In this document: positions 50,020-62,300 of the stretch, piece after piece
Position numbering within the stretch: position 1 is the first letter of the stretch
How the letters are laid out: the number at the start of each line of letters is the position of its first letter
Position numbers and translations under genes: made by a program
Assembly (NCBI RefSeq): GCF_902635505.1
Contig: NC_045427.1
Location: 56,570,539 to 56,634,538 of the forward strand
Source: Sarcophilus harrisii
Lineage: Eukaryota > Chordata > Mammalia > Dasyuromorphia > Dasyuridae
Length of the DNA: 64,000 nucleotides
Reading direction: 5' to 3'
Notes under the pieces: generated by a model
Told to the model about the DNA's origin: nothing
What the model saw: only the letters and a program-made list of their open reading frames with translations
The model's database searches: none

Positions 50020-52535
50020 ATAGGATTCTACAAGAAGTTTTGCCCCACCTCCAGCTAATTCTCTTTTGGAGGTATTGGGAGCTGGAATTCCCAGTCTTAA
50101 TTCTCAGTGTTAATGACTTAGATTTAAGTTGGCACACGAGGGTGATCAGAAATAGTCCCTTCTCCCTCTTGTTTCCTAGCTCCTCCTCAGTGATGTTCAC
50201 AGCTATATCTAACACCTCAAGATGGAAGATTTCGCTTTTTTATTTCTGATATTTCTACTGATCCCAGACTCATTGGTCCCTCAATATTTAATTTGTCTCT
50301 ATCTTGAGTTTCTGGGGAGGTTTCACTTCATAGCGTTATGGTTTTAAATATTCATTATGCTTTTGAGGCACTTCTTGCCACTGCCCACATCCACTTCTCT
50401 ACCTTCCCCACCCTTCCCCAATCAACCACCACTATCCTGCTCACTTATACTCACACATTCTTTTAGTGGTCACTGAGGATGTACTGAGAAGACTCCTCAT
50501 AGGGATAGACTAAAAACCTGAATGTTCCACCCACCATAGACTTCATATTGGTTCTCCCTGTGCCCTCATTTCCCTACTTCTGCTTGACTTCGTTGAGCCT
50601 GGAGACCACTCTTGCATCCTGACTGCAGGTGTTTCCTGTAAAGGTTCCTGTTGCCTTATTACTCTATTCAACTTCCACAGCAGGTGGTTAGGGCTCAGCC
50701 AGCCCTCCTTCAAGCCCTCCAGCTTATCCACTACAGCTCTGTTGGGGGTGGGGAGGATCAGAATATAGTGGGAGGGTCCCCATGAGGGATATCACCACAC
50801 AGAGAGGTCACCATGATTATGAGTTTGGATCAGAAGGGGTGTTAACTCTGGAAACAAGTGGTTCATAGTGTTCATACAGACCTAGAAAGACACAGTAAGC
50901 TAATGTGTATTCTCTATTAGTACTTACAGATTTTTCAGACAAGTCTTTATCATAAAGACTGGGGGAGGGGATGTCTTATAATGATATGTAAACAAAGGAA
51001 GAATAAAACCTCTCTCCCCCAAATGTCTTCTTTCTACATTACAAATGAGGTTCACCTTAGACAAATAAAGGAGTGAATAAAATGTGGAATGGTTTGGGAA
51101 GGGGTAATGGGGGAAGTGTGGTTTGAGGTCTGAGGGCTCATCAGGCTATTATTTTCCAGGCTCCCCTTAATTGCTACTAGGTCTTTGATGTGAACTAGCA
51201 CACCCCCCTCCTCTCCTATTTCTGTAGCCTCAGCTATATTCCTTTTCAGCCCAACTTCTGTAACTCCAGGTCTCTATGGACTTCTCAGCTCCCCAATGCC
51301 ATTACAGGCCATCCTCTTTTCTAACCTTTGTAACCCTTTCAGGGCCTCCACCAGACCTGGAGTTGGCAGCTCTGGATAAATGACTGCCTAGGGCATCGCT
51401 TCACTGAGTACTCAGGGTGGAATTAACCTAATGTAAAAAGGGTTAATTGCAGACACTGTAGTTGAAGGTTTATCACTAGGAGCTGAAAGAGGTAACAATC
51501 CTCCCTAACTTTAAGCTCTTTAAAAAAAAATTTTCTTAATTCAAAAAGGTCCCTTTAAAGTTCCTATCTTGCTTCAGCTGGAAGTGTTGCAGTGCAGTGC
51601 TGATTGGTACAGAAGATCAACCTGGGTCACTGTGCTTCTCCCCAGCAGCCCTGTGGCCTTCTGCTCTCAGGGGTAGGAGGGGCAGGCTCATATCTGTGGG
51701 CCACCATCCCTGGCCTTTAGGCGCTTTCCCTCAGCCCCTGACATTCTCAGTCCTTTGGCTCCCCGGTATGACAGTGTTGATTGAGGCACAGAAACTGGAG
51801 CCGGACAGACAGCAGCTGGTCCAGCCTCACCATTTTACAGCAGAAACTAAGTCCCAGAGGAGGCCTTCGACCCCCGGCCCTACACCGGGAGTGTGTTTGC
51901 CTCCTTTGGCTCCGTCTCCCCACAGACCTGCCCTCTGGCCTCCCCTCCTCTCAGCATCAGTCCAACAGGGTCCTCCCTCCTGTGAGCGAGCAGGCTTCGG
52001 GCCTGTGGGCCCCGATCCTCCTGTTCTGCTGGCCCCTCTCCTCTGCCTGGCTCAGCCACAGACTTTGGCGCCCTCTGGAGGAGAAGTCCCTCGTCCAGCA
52101 GTCCTCGCTGGCTTCAGTGCCCATACCTGCTTCAGCTTCTTTATTCTTTTCCTTCTCAAGATTGATTCCTTAGGGTTCTCCCCCATCCTTTAGTCTGCCT
52201 GTCTCTGCCTTGGCTCGATCTTCCCACTCCGCCCCCACCACTTCCAATATTTTCCCCGTCCTCTAGAGTTCTCCAGCCTTGTCCGGGTCCTGAGCTCCTA
52301 ATATTGGGCACTGGAAGAGCCTCCAGGTCCCATCGCCAAACAAATTCAAAACTAAAGACCTATAGTCAGTGACCACCCTTCCCACTAACTAGCTGGTCTG
52401 TAATCACGTTCCAGCTGCTTGCACCGAGACTGGGCAGGGGAGGGAAGAGGAGAGCCCAGATCTGCGTGCCTGCTTATCCAGTGATGCTTGTTGGCTCATT
52501 ATACTTCAGGAGACAGCCAGGATGTCAGATACAGG
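50020..52535. other. Intergenic stretch with no recognised gene
   Basis: 2.5 kb without a repeat family or splice-paired exon I can support. Two overlapping plus-strand frames at 51597-52193 and 51781-52173 are proline/serine-rich and have no start context, exon structure or likeness I recognise; I do not call a gene. TTTTACAGCAGAAACTAAGT near 51832 may be a MIR scrap. Confidence 0.4.
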
Positions 52536-52554
52536 TTGGATAAGGTGAATCTGG

Positions 52555-52690
52555 CTTATGTGATCCAGGTTCAGGTTGCTACTCTGGCAATGACTAGCTG
52601 TGTGATCATCTCCGAGCCTCAGTTTTCCTATTTGAAAATGTGAATACAATGCCTATCTCAAAGACAGAAATGCAAAATGTTACTATGAGC
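52555..52690 (+). repeat. MIR-type SINE
   Basis: ACTAGCTGTGTGATCATCTC, GCCTCAGTTTTCCTATTTGA and TACAATGCCTATCTC give forward MIR text, just outside the RIPOR1 3' end. Confidence 0.65.
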
Positions 52691-52894
52691 TTTTAATGGA
52701 AATCTACCCTTGTGCCTATATCAATACACTTTGGTGCATAGGCAGAGATGCACGCCAGGATCCCCAGTGAAACAGTGACAAGAGTACAGTTGTAGTAAAA
52801 GATTCTCCAAGGCTTTCCTCCCCCTTGATCAATTTAGAACTGGAGAATCAGCAAGATGGGATGCTCTAGAATGATGGTGACAAGGCCACACAGC

Positions 52895-53314
52895 ATAGGA
52901 AAGAGATTTTGCCTTTTATTTTTTGCAAAACTCTGTAAATAAAATACAAAATCAGACATGATGGGGAGAGGCAGAGTGACCGGGGATCACAAGGGGATCC
53001 CAGACATCAGCTCAGTGAGGAACGCCTGATAGAGGTTGGGGAGGCACTTGACTGCAGGTGGCAATCTCTGCTGGGGGTAGCAGAAGAATATATTAAAGAG
53101 ATTTATATTTATAGGAATCTGTAGGATGGGAGGAAACTCTGGAACCTGGGTCCTGACCCCCAGCCTACCCCCTGCCAATGTCAGTTGGGCCCATAGGTTG
53201 GGGGCTCCCAAGGAAGGGCCAGCCCTGAAAGGTGGTTGTAGGGGAGGGGCATGAGGGAATAGACAATGACTCCCAAGATCCCTGTGTTCCTGGGACAGAG
53301 AGCAGGCAGGGAGC
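52895..53314 (-). other. RIPOR1: RIPOR1 3' UTR with polyadenylation signal
   Basis: After the stop, about 400 bases run to an AATAAA on the minus strand at 52920-52915. Cleavage is expected 10-30 bases further, near 52895, but that end is estimated. Part of the UTR is C/A-rich, and no interspersed repeat is recognised in it. The signal lies about 24 kb upstream of the CTCF start region, so the two transcription units do not overlap in this reading. Confidence 0.75.
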
Positions 53315-56300
53315 TCAGAAGGCAGTGCTGGCCATGCTTCCTGGCCCGAAGATACGAGGCAGAGCTTCCAGAGATTCTTCTAGCCGTCGGTGAGCTGACT
53401 GCCCATCCTCCCCTAGAAAGGGGTACAGTGGTCAGGGTCAAGCAATGTCCTTTTACCTAGCAGTCCTTCTAGGTTTACCTTATGTGACCACCACCTTTCC
53501 CCATGCCTGCCTCCTGAACTTGGTCATGAAGAGCAGGTCAGAACCATAATCCACTCACCACACTGAAGGAGGCTCTGGCGGGCAGCTTCCCTCACAGCCT
53601 CCTTGTCTGTTTGGCACAGATACACCAGTGGTTCAATGCCCTCTGAAGCCTGGTTGAGAAAGGGCAAAGCATGAAAAGTCAGAAGAGGGAGCCAGGTAGG
53701 TAGAGGCAGTGAGGAAACAGTGTGTCAGGGGGAGGAAGCATTCCAAAACAGGTTAGATTGAAGTGATGGCAAAAGACAAGGACTGGGGGACTGGACACCC
53801 AGAAAGGAGGCAGTGGAATGGTCACAGAGGAGTGGGGTGGCCAGTACAGGGTGGGCAACTCAGGAAAGGCAATTTAGGAAGTCTGTCCAGACATTACCTT
53901 GAGACAGCCCAGAGCCACACACCCAGCTACCCGGGTCTGTATGTCCTCATCTTCTAGTTGTTCTAAAAAACAAAGCAGGGCCTGGGGACACAAAGGGCTG
54001 GATGAGCCTCGGTGTTAAATCTGAGCACTCTGTACCATTTATCCAGGCCCTTTGGTCTTCCCCTGACCTTCTTCCGGAAGTCGGAGCCCAGGGCTAAACT
54101 TCGAAGCTGGGTAGTGACAGCAGCCATCACCTTACTGTTGCCATGGATGAGAAGGGAGCTAAGTGCCCGGAGTCCATCCCGGTGAAGCCGCCCCTCAGGG
54201 GCCAGTCTCAATGCCCGGAGTACCACAGCCTGGTCATCTGAATTCAAGTTCTTCACAAGTAAAACTGAAGGGTAGAAAGGATGGGGAAGGAAGGAGAGGT
54301 TAAGGCTGCTGTCCCCAAAGGGATGTTGGGATGGAGAGCAAGGGTTCCAGAAGCTCTTATACTGACAAAAGGGAGTCTGCTCCTTGCCCCAAACCCATCA
54401 CAAATGGGAAGAGAGACGGGAACATATCAGAATGGGTACAGCCACCAAACTTTCCAGTGAAACAACTGGGACACGATGAGCGTGTGAGTGTCCTCTCTTA
54501 AACATCTGTGCATCTGAAGAACTACCACTCACTCTCTTCAGCCATCTCTGTGACATAAGCTTCCATGGAGGGACTATTCAAGGCCTCAATGTGGCTCCAA
54601 AACTGGAAGATTGTGAGCTGTTCCCCAGGCCCCGGTCGAGGCCGCCTCGGTAGCTTCTGTCCCATGGCATCCTCCAGGAATTTAACACACACTGGGGAGA
54701 GATTTGATGGGTACTCTTGAGGCATGTCATGGATGTGATTTAGTCCCCATAACCCAGGTGAAGGTGTGCTTCATCTGCCTGTTTTCCATTCTTGGGACCC
54801 ATCTCCTCCGAGAAATCTTTCCTGCCCAGACCTATCCTGAAGTGTCTGATACTTTCTCTGAATTCCCATGAGCATTTACAGGTCTCCGCTGCTTGTATTT
54901 ATGTAAAAGTTGACTGTTATCAGAGCAAGAACACCAGGATTTGTGGGCAGGGGACTTGGGTCTGAATCCCAGTTTGGTTACCATATGGGTGAACTTGGCA
55001 AGTCATGAGGACTTGCCTCTTGAGGCACTGAATTTTATGCTCTAATAAAATGGGGAAGCTGAAGATTTTCCTTCCAGCTCCTAATCTTTTGATCTCCCAT
55101 GTGAGTTTGGCTCTTCACCTGGCTATGACATCTCCATCTGTACTTTTTGAGGTCAGGAGTATGCCATACGGTTTTGTGTGTCTTGGTTGATTTTTCACCT
55201 TGAGCACAGTATGCACTAAATAAATATTTGTGAATCAGTAGTGAGAGGGCTTGGAGGAGTACTTGGAGGAGACAGGGACACTCACTCACCAGCCTCAGCC
55301 AGGCCCGGCTGGCGCAGTGAGAGACGGGCTCCATACTGGCTGCAGAAAGTGAAGAGGATACGCTCCACTGGACAGACCAGGAGATTGCCTCCCTCGGTGC
55401 ACAGGTCCCAGAAAGGCAGGAAACCCGGCCGGGGAACAGAAAACTGCAACACTGGGTTGGGGAGAAGCAGTCAGTGGGATGAGGTGGGGCAGTGAGGGCT
55501 AGCAGTGGCTGAGTCAGTGGAAGGCTTGTTGGACTGGGTGGTTAGTTAACGCATGGAGAATGGGGGCAGGTCTCTATGGGGAGGGGAGGGACGACGGGCA
55601 GAATTCTGGAGAAAGAGGACAGAGACAAGAGTTCCTTGTGTTGCTCTAGGGTAGAAGGGAGTGGGTGCCTTTACCTTCCTGAGCAGAGGTGGCCTTGCCC
55701 ACTTGCCCCCCACAAAGTTGGCACACCATCTCCAGCACCAGGGCCTCCCGAAGCAGCCGTTCCAATGCTGATGCTTCCTGACATCGTAGGGGCCCAAAGG
55801 TGCCTAGTTTCTGAAGAGCAGAGACCGGCCAGGGCCACCTCAGACACAGGGAGTAGGAGGGGTTCTACTCAGCCCCTGTTCAAGGTTGGGGATGCTGAAT
55901 AACACAGGGGGCCCAGAACAATGGCGCTGAGCCCAGGGACTGCAACTCCCAGCATGCAAAGGGCAGGTGTGTTCATGGGAGGTTAAAAAAAATGCCAGTG
56001 GAGATACAATACAGTGGGATGATGGAGACTAAAGGTCCTAGCATGCTAGATCTTGGGGTCAGTAATGGGTTAATGTGTTGGGGAAAGGGCTGCCGGCCTC
56101 ACCAGCAAGAGGTGGCCACAGTGCTGCAGGTGCAAGACCAGGGCCATGTCCAGGGCAGGGCAGCCAGTGCTGAGGGGGCCGGGCGTCGAGGAGTCCAGGG
56201 CATCCTCAGACACACCACTGACCCCAGCCTCGGACCCAAGCCCTGGGCTGCTCAGCGTCCTGCAGGAGAGACCTGAGTAGTAAGCACCTGCTGTCCAGAC

Positions 56301-59300
56301 TGCAGAAGCAGAATATCACCGCCATGTGCCCAGTGTACGTTTATTGAGATGCGAACCCCTCCTTAGCCCCTCTCTCCCACCCCTGCATACAGATAATGGA
56401 TGGACAGACAGAGGATGACTACACACACGGCTCCCACTGCTGCGCTTTCTGATGTGGGGGCCTTTAAGCAAGGGCCAGGGTGGGTCCTAGTGATGAGAGG
56501 GTATTGGAGCAGGACCAGAAGGGTCCCAGGGAGGGCCGAGGGCAAATGCGCTTAGAGGTGCAGGACACTGGTGCTGGCATTTTGAATACTGGGAAGAGAG
56601 GTCACCAGGTTGGAGGTGGGACGGCCATCGATGAAGTGACCACAGGGAGCGCTCCAGGAAGGCAGGGGGGCTCTGGCGGGAGGGCAGAAGCGCCAAGGCC
56701 TTGGGCCAGAGCAGCGGCGAGGGGAGGAGGGGCAAGGCGGGGTCAGTGAGGCGGGCAGCACGAAAGCTGCTCCGAGGGAGCTCTTCAAGGGACCAAAGTC
56801 TCCGCCTAGGGGGTGCTGAAAGGGACAGCTGGAGATGATGGGGCTGGCTCCCAGCCACGGGGGAGCGAGGAGGAGGTGGGGGGGCGTGTCCAGAGAGCAG
56901 GTCCAAAATGAGACTGAGGGAGAGAGGCAGAGCTAGAGATGGGCAGAATGGGGCACTGGAAGGCTAGGGGGCGACGACACATCAGGAGCCCAGGGCGGAT
57001 GGAGACGTGGAGATCAAGGGCAGACCGGGGTCCCCTTCCCAGTGAATCCTAACTGTCCTCCCTTCTGCTGCCCTCCACTCCCAATCTTCTGTTTCCTTAA
57101 TCTTGCTCAATGGTCCCTCCCTCACCTGTACCCCAGCCCCTTCTTCACCTGTCCTCAGGCCCGTCATCCTCATCTTCATCATCGTTAAGGAAGCTAAAAC
57201 TCTCTAGCGCGTGCTCCACAGTGAGGCTGAGGCTGGAAGCCCGGCTGCGGGACATGCCCTGTCTCTGCTGCAGACATGGTTGAGAAAGGGGTGATGGATC
57301 ATCCTCCTTGCCCTTCCCATGTCCTCCCTCCCTTCCCCACCACGTCCCTTTACCCTCACCATAAGGAGCCTCTCAAGCCGAGTCACCTCCTGCTCCAGTC
57401 CTTGCAGCTCTGGAAACTGGCCCCGGTAGTCATCCAAGGCAGAGCTCAAGGCCCCCAGGGCTTCTTCCAGCCCGGAGTCCTTCAGCCCTGCTCCCTGCTC
57501 CAGCAGCCCCCTCTGGGGAGGAGCTTTGGCTTCTGTTAGGGGAATACCGGCTGCCTCCTGGACCGGAACCTGGGCCGCCACAGCGGGGCTGGGGGCATGG
57601 TCCGTGAGAGGTGACTGCGCAGGCAGCGGGTTTATGGGTGGTGAGGTGGGGTACGCATGGGGACAGGAGGAATCTGAGGGGGGGGATGCGGGGTCTGAGT
57701 GCAATGGTGACACATGGTTTGTAGGGACAGGGCTGGGGACTGGGTCTGAAGGGGAGGGGGCCAAGTCTGGGCAGACAGAACTGGGCTCAGACTCTGGATG
57801 GGAGAGGATGGGGTCTGGGTGGGGGCAGATGGGATGTGGGTGGGGAAAATCGGACTCAACCGGTCTTGGATGGCAGGGAGAGGAGGTCAGGCTTAAAGTG
57901 ACTGGTTCTGCGGGTGGGGGGGTAAGGCTTTCATGCAGAGTGGTCGGATCTAAACAGGGGAGGGGAGGACTTGGGCTTACGGGGTCTGGGGGAGCGCTGG
58001 GGTCAGGGAGAGGGCTAATGTCAGAGTCTGAGGCCACAGGGGTCAGGAGGCTCTGGGCTCGGCTCTCCAAGGCCACAGGGTCATTGCCGGCCTCGGCCAG
58101 TGCGGCATCCACACTGGCCTCGCTGATGTGGCTCAGAGTTCGGCTGTAGGGGATGTGCCCGTTGGCCAAGGCCGGGCCTTTGGGCCCCTCCTCCTCTGGG
58201 GCCTCCCCTGGGGCATGGGGGATCTCGGGCCGAGAGAAGGCGATGTGGATCGGGGGAGCCTCCGGCTGCTGCACGAGGGGCCGAGAGGGTGGGGTGAGGC
58301 GGGCGGCCCCGGAGAGCTGGGGGCTGGAGGAGTCGTCGGAGGATTCGGAGGACAGGGACCACGCCGTTCCGTTCTCTAGCTCCTCCTGACGACGGAGCAT
58401 GTTCTGGGGGGGGGAGCAGGGGAAGTGGTGACTCTTAGGGGGCACCCCCAACTCATCCAAGGAGCTGCACCCAGGCTCTGGTGCCAGGCTTGAGTCAGAG
58501 AAGAAAAGAGGGCAAGACCCTCGGGGTCTCGGGGCAGCACCCCACCCCCAAGTCAGACAGGTGGACGGCCAGTCTGGACAGTCTGGCACAATGGGCCACG
58601 CCCTGGGAGGGAAATGCCAGGGAGGGCTAACCCCTCAAGGAGCGGGATTAAGGGTCACTCACATAGAAAGCCTGTTCCCGCAGGGAAGGGGTGTCTGGAG
58701 GACTCTGACTGTAGGTGGAAAAGCGCTTGCTGACAGTGGAGGCCTTGGTGACTGTGGAAGCCGCAGAAGGTTGGTCATCCTTGTCAAAGGGGCTGAAGGG
58801 AAAGTCGGGGTGTTGCTAGAGACAGGAGCAAGAACCCCCTCCTCATCCGGCGGGGGCTCCACCCTGCCCGTCCTCTCCCGAGCACTCACCTCCAAGTGAC
58901 CTCGAGGCTGAGCTTGATGGTGCCCAGGTCATTGATATCCACAGCCACCACCTGAGGCAGGGCGGCAAACAGGTCCTTGGTCTCACAGGAGACACTGCCC
59001 ACCACCACGTGGTTCGCCAGGCTCTTTAGTTCCGTGACCTGTGGAGCGGGCCAGGGCAGGGTCAGCCGCCGGGGCAGGGTCAGATGAGCAGGGGCTGGGG
59101 GCCAGAAGGCGGGGAGGCGGGCCTGGGGAGAAGGGGATCGTAGGCACCTTAATGGAGAGGAATTCTGTGAGCAGCGGCAGGAAGACCATGTCCTCGCTGT
59201 CCCAAACTTGCTTCCCGCTGCTTTCGATCCGTCCTCGCAGCTTCCAGCGCTGACGCCCGTATTTCATATAGATCTGAGGAGGGGACAATGAGAAAGTCCA

Positions 59301-62300
59301 TCGTCTGCCCGCCCTCTGACAGAAAAGTGACAGAAACTACCAGGGACGAGGAGGGTGACCCCTAACTCGCTGCCCCGAGAGACAGAGAAGCCACAGGAGT
59401 TAACCTTCCTTCCCCATTCACTGTTTCCACAGTACCTCATATTGGTCCCCAACACACAGCCGGGCAAAACCAGCCAGCCCTGGAGAGAGAATAAGAGTCT
59501 GAGTTCTCCAAGCTTTCCCTCTGCCCCCTTAGGTGCTCGGCCCTCACCTTCCCCACCATTCACACAGACCTTTCATTTTGAGGTGGAATTCACCCAATTG
59601 CCCTTCGAGTTCACTCTCCAGCAAACACATGCTCTGGGGGCGGGAAAGGAGAGAGCATCAGCAGCACGTCCCCCAGGCCGCTTACAAAGGAGCCCCCTCC
59701 CCTTTCTCGTGATGCAGGCGAAGCTCCTCACCTCAGTGTACTCTCGGTGCCCGCGAGTAGCTTCGGCCAGACTGTCCCTGGCCTCCCGGCTCCCAGGAGT
59801 CCCTGAAGTATAAGCCCGCACCATGTTGTACGCGCCATCCCGTAACCGCCGCTGGATGCAATATCCGTCATATAGCTCATCAATCTGGAGGAGAGGACCA
59901 CGAAGGAATCGGAGGGGGCGGAGACAAGGGAGATGTCTCCAAGCGGGCAGCTCCTGGGACTGAGCTCCTGAAGCCCTTCTGGGGGCTTCCAAGAGCTGCC
60001 CCTTGGAATGAGCATCATTCAGGAGAGAAGCATCAGCCTTGCCATCTTAACTCAATACCTCCCTTCCCTTCTCTACCAATCCCCATCATCCACGAGCTTC
60101 GTATCCTCCCTCTACCCACGCGTTTACCTTGCTGACGTGGAACTCCAGGCGTCGGAGAAAACGCTCAATAGATTTAACTTGCTGAGGAAATAAAAGTTTT
60201 GATAAAAAAAGATCTTGTTGGGGTGATGGGGAGGAGAGGAAGGGGCTGCTTCCTCCTGCTCCCTCTCCCCAACTCTTTGCCCTCTCACACCCTGTCTCTC
60301 TGTCAGCCCCCAACGTCTGTCTCAGATTCACTTACCTTGTCCAACTCATAGAGAAAGCCCTGTATGGGGAAAAAAAAAATTAGGATAAGATGAGGAGCAT
60401 AAGACGTCCTGGACAGCAGGGATGTGTAACACTGAAAATGAAGGATGTGGGACCTTTGCCCTATTATTGGGGTCATCTTGTGCATGGATAAGGTAAGGAT
60501 GAAATGATGAAACAGTGGAGGAGGGGGATAAAAGACTTGTCACTGGCTGTGAAAAGAGAAAAGGGAAGGGATGTGATGGAGCTACCTCCAAACCAACAGC
60601 GAGAACCTGGTAAGTGTTCAGTGTGAGCATTTACTCCTCAAAAATGAGTATGCTACTAAGCAGGGAATGCTTTGTTATTTTGTGAATTGTCTAATCTTGA
60701 GAAAGTGGTGGAGAAAATCTTAATAATGCAGATTAAATTTAAAAGTGTGTTTGCTTATATTCCCACTCCCTCCCTGAATGCCCTCAGCCAGTTGCTAAAC
60801 ATTTACCCACTCCTTGCTGGCTTAGCTCCTTATCTTGACATTCTTTATTCTTTAACCCATGTTCAAGATTGAGAAGGTCTCTGAGGATTGGGGGATGTTG
60901 TGAAATGGTTTGAGTTTTGTATTTAAATTAGCATCCCGTTCTGTATCACTAACACCAGTGAAGACTCTCTTCCCTCCCGGAAAGAGATGTGATCACTGGG
61001 CAAGGAGTGGGGACAGGGAGACACGGAATGGCATACCTTAAGAATACCTGGCTACTTCCCGAGTCAAGAAGTGCCAGAGGAAGGGAGGGACTGAGACAGG
61101 GACAAGAAGAGAGCCAGGGATAGGCCAGAATTGGGAGGGGTGGGGGTTGAGAGAGGGGGGCCTCAAAGGCAGTGAAATGGAAGAGGTACTGGAAGGTGGA
61201 ACTTCACTAAGAGCACAGGTTGGATCTAGTCTGTGGGACAATAAAAAAAACCGGCTGCTTGGGATTGGCTGGCAAAGTCAGTCCTTGCATTCCACTACAT
61301 CAGAAGTACAGGGGACCTCAGAGTATATTAGTCCCAGTCCCTCATCCTAGAGAGGAGCAAACAACAGCAGAAAGAAGCACCTTCCAAGAATTTCCACACA
61401 GTCAATGGCAAAGCAAAGACCAGAATCCAGGTTTCTTAATTCTTAGTCCAAGACCATGGTCTTGGAGTGGTCCAAGCCCAAGACCACTATTCCAAACTCT
61501 CTCTGATAACTTATTAAATCCTTTCTAATAATATATAGCAATAGCCGGAGAACTCCTGGGTACCTCAGTGGAGAAGCAGGGAAAAAAAAACAGATTAGAT
61601 GAGGGAATACATCTTGGCGGAATTAAATTAAATTTCATCAACATTGATTAAGCAATGGATAGAGCTCTAAGCCTAAAATCAGGAAGACATCTTCTTGAGC
61701 TCAAATCCAGCCTCAGGTACTTACTAGCTGTGTGACCCTGAGCAAGTCATTTAACCCTGTTTTTCTTAGTTTCCTTATCTATAAAATGGTCTGGAGAAGG
61801 AAATGGCAAAACACTTCAGTATCCCTGCCAAGAATACCCAAATGGGGTTATGATGAGTTGGTTATGGCTGAATGATGTTCAGGACACAGGATGTTGAAGA
61901 TCCAAAACCAAAAATTAAAAAGCTCTTACTCTCAAAGAACATACACAAAATTAGGGGAATATATATGTATAGAGACAAACAAGAGAAATATGAATAACTG
62001 GGGAAGAAGGGTTGTTTCAAAGAAAAGCTGACTAAGTAAAGCTGTGAAGGAATATAAAGGTTTTGACAAGGGATGAGAAGGGGGAGGCTGTGCCTTCCAG
62101 GCATGAGGGAAGGCCTGTATGTATGAATGCATGGACATGGAATGCTGAATTGGGGGGAGAGCTAGTAGTTCCACTTGGCCGGGATGCAGAGGGTGTGAAC
62201 TGGAGTAATGTGAAATACTATCTGGTTGGAACCAGAATGGGGAGGGCCCTGGCGCTAGATTGAGATTTCTGTATTTTAGCCTATTGGCCTGGGAAGAACT

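Larger units (their letters stand above)
53315..57267 (-). other. RIPOR1: RIPOR1 C-terminal block (coding exons 13-21, residues 709-1108)
   Basis: Exon 13 carries an acidic run ([13 protein letters not shown]) after a serine-rich segment that includes [20 protein letters not shown]. Exons 14-17 encode helical text ([58 protein letters not shown]). Exons 18-21 look like armadillo/HEAT-type repeats ([58 protein letters not shown]). The acceptor of exon 13 is a tandem NAGNAG (TCTGCAGCAG), so one glutamine (start 57267 versus 57264) may be optional. I used the upstream AG. The stop is TGA at 53317-53315. Confidence 0.93.

Noticed and set aside
51597-52193. 198-codon plus-strand frame near the RIPOR1 3' end
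   Set aside because: A second overlapping frame of similar length (51781-52173) exists; composition is P/S/L-rich, and no recognisable domain or splice pairing is seen.
57495-57535. CTCF-like motif CCAGAGGGGGCTGCTGG (minus strand) inside RIPOR1 exon 12
   Set aside because: Only the central part resembles a CTCF core and the outer positions do not fit. It is a coding sequence with proline/glutamine codons, so likely chance.
57204-58589. Open frame of 461 codons as a single RIPOR1 exon
   Set aside because: It runs past both splice sites; the real exon is 57360-58403, since the AG and GT and the adjacent exons fit only that choice.
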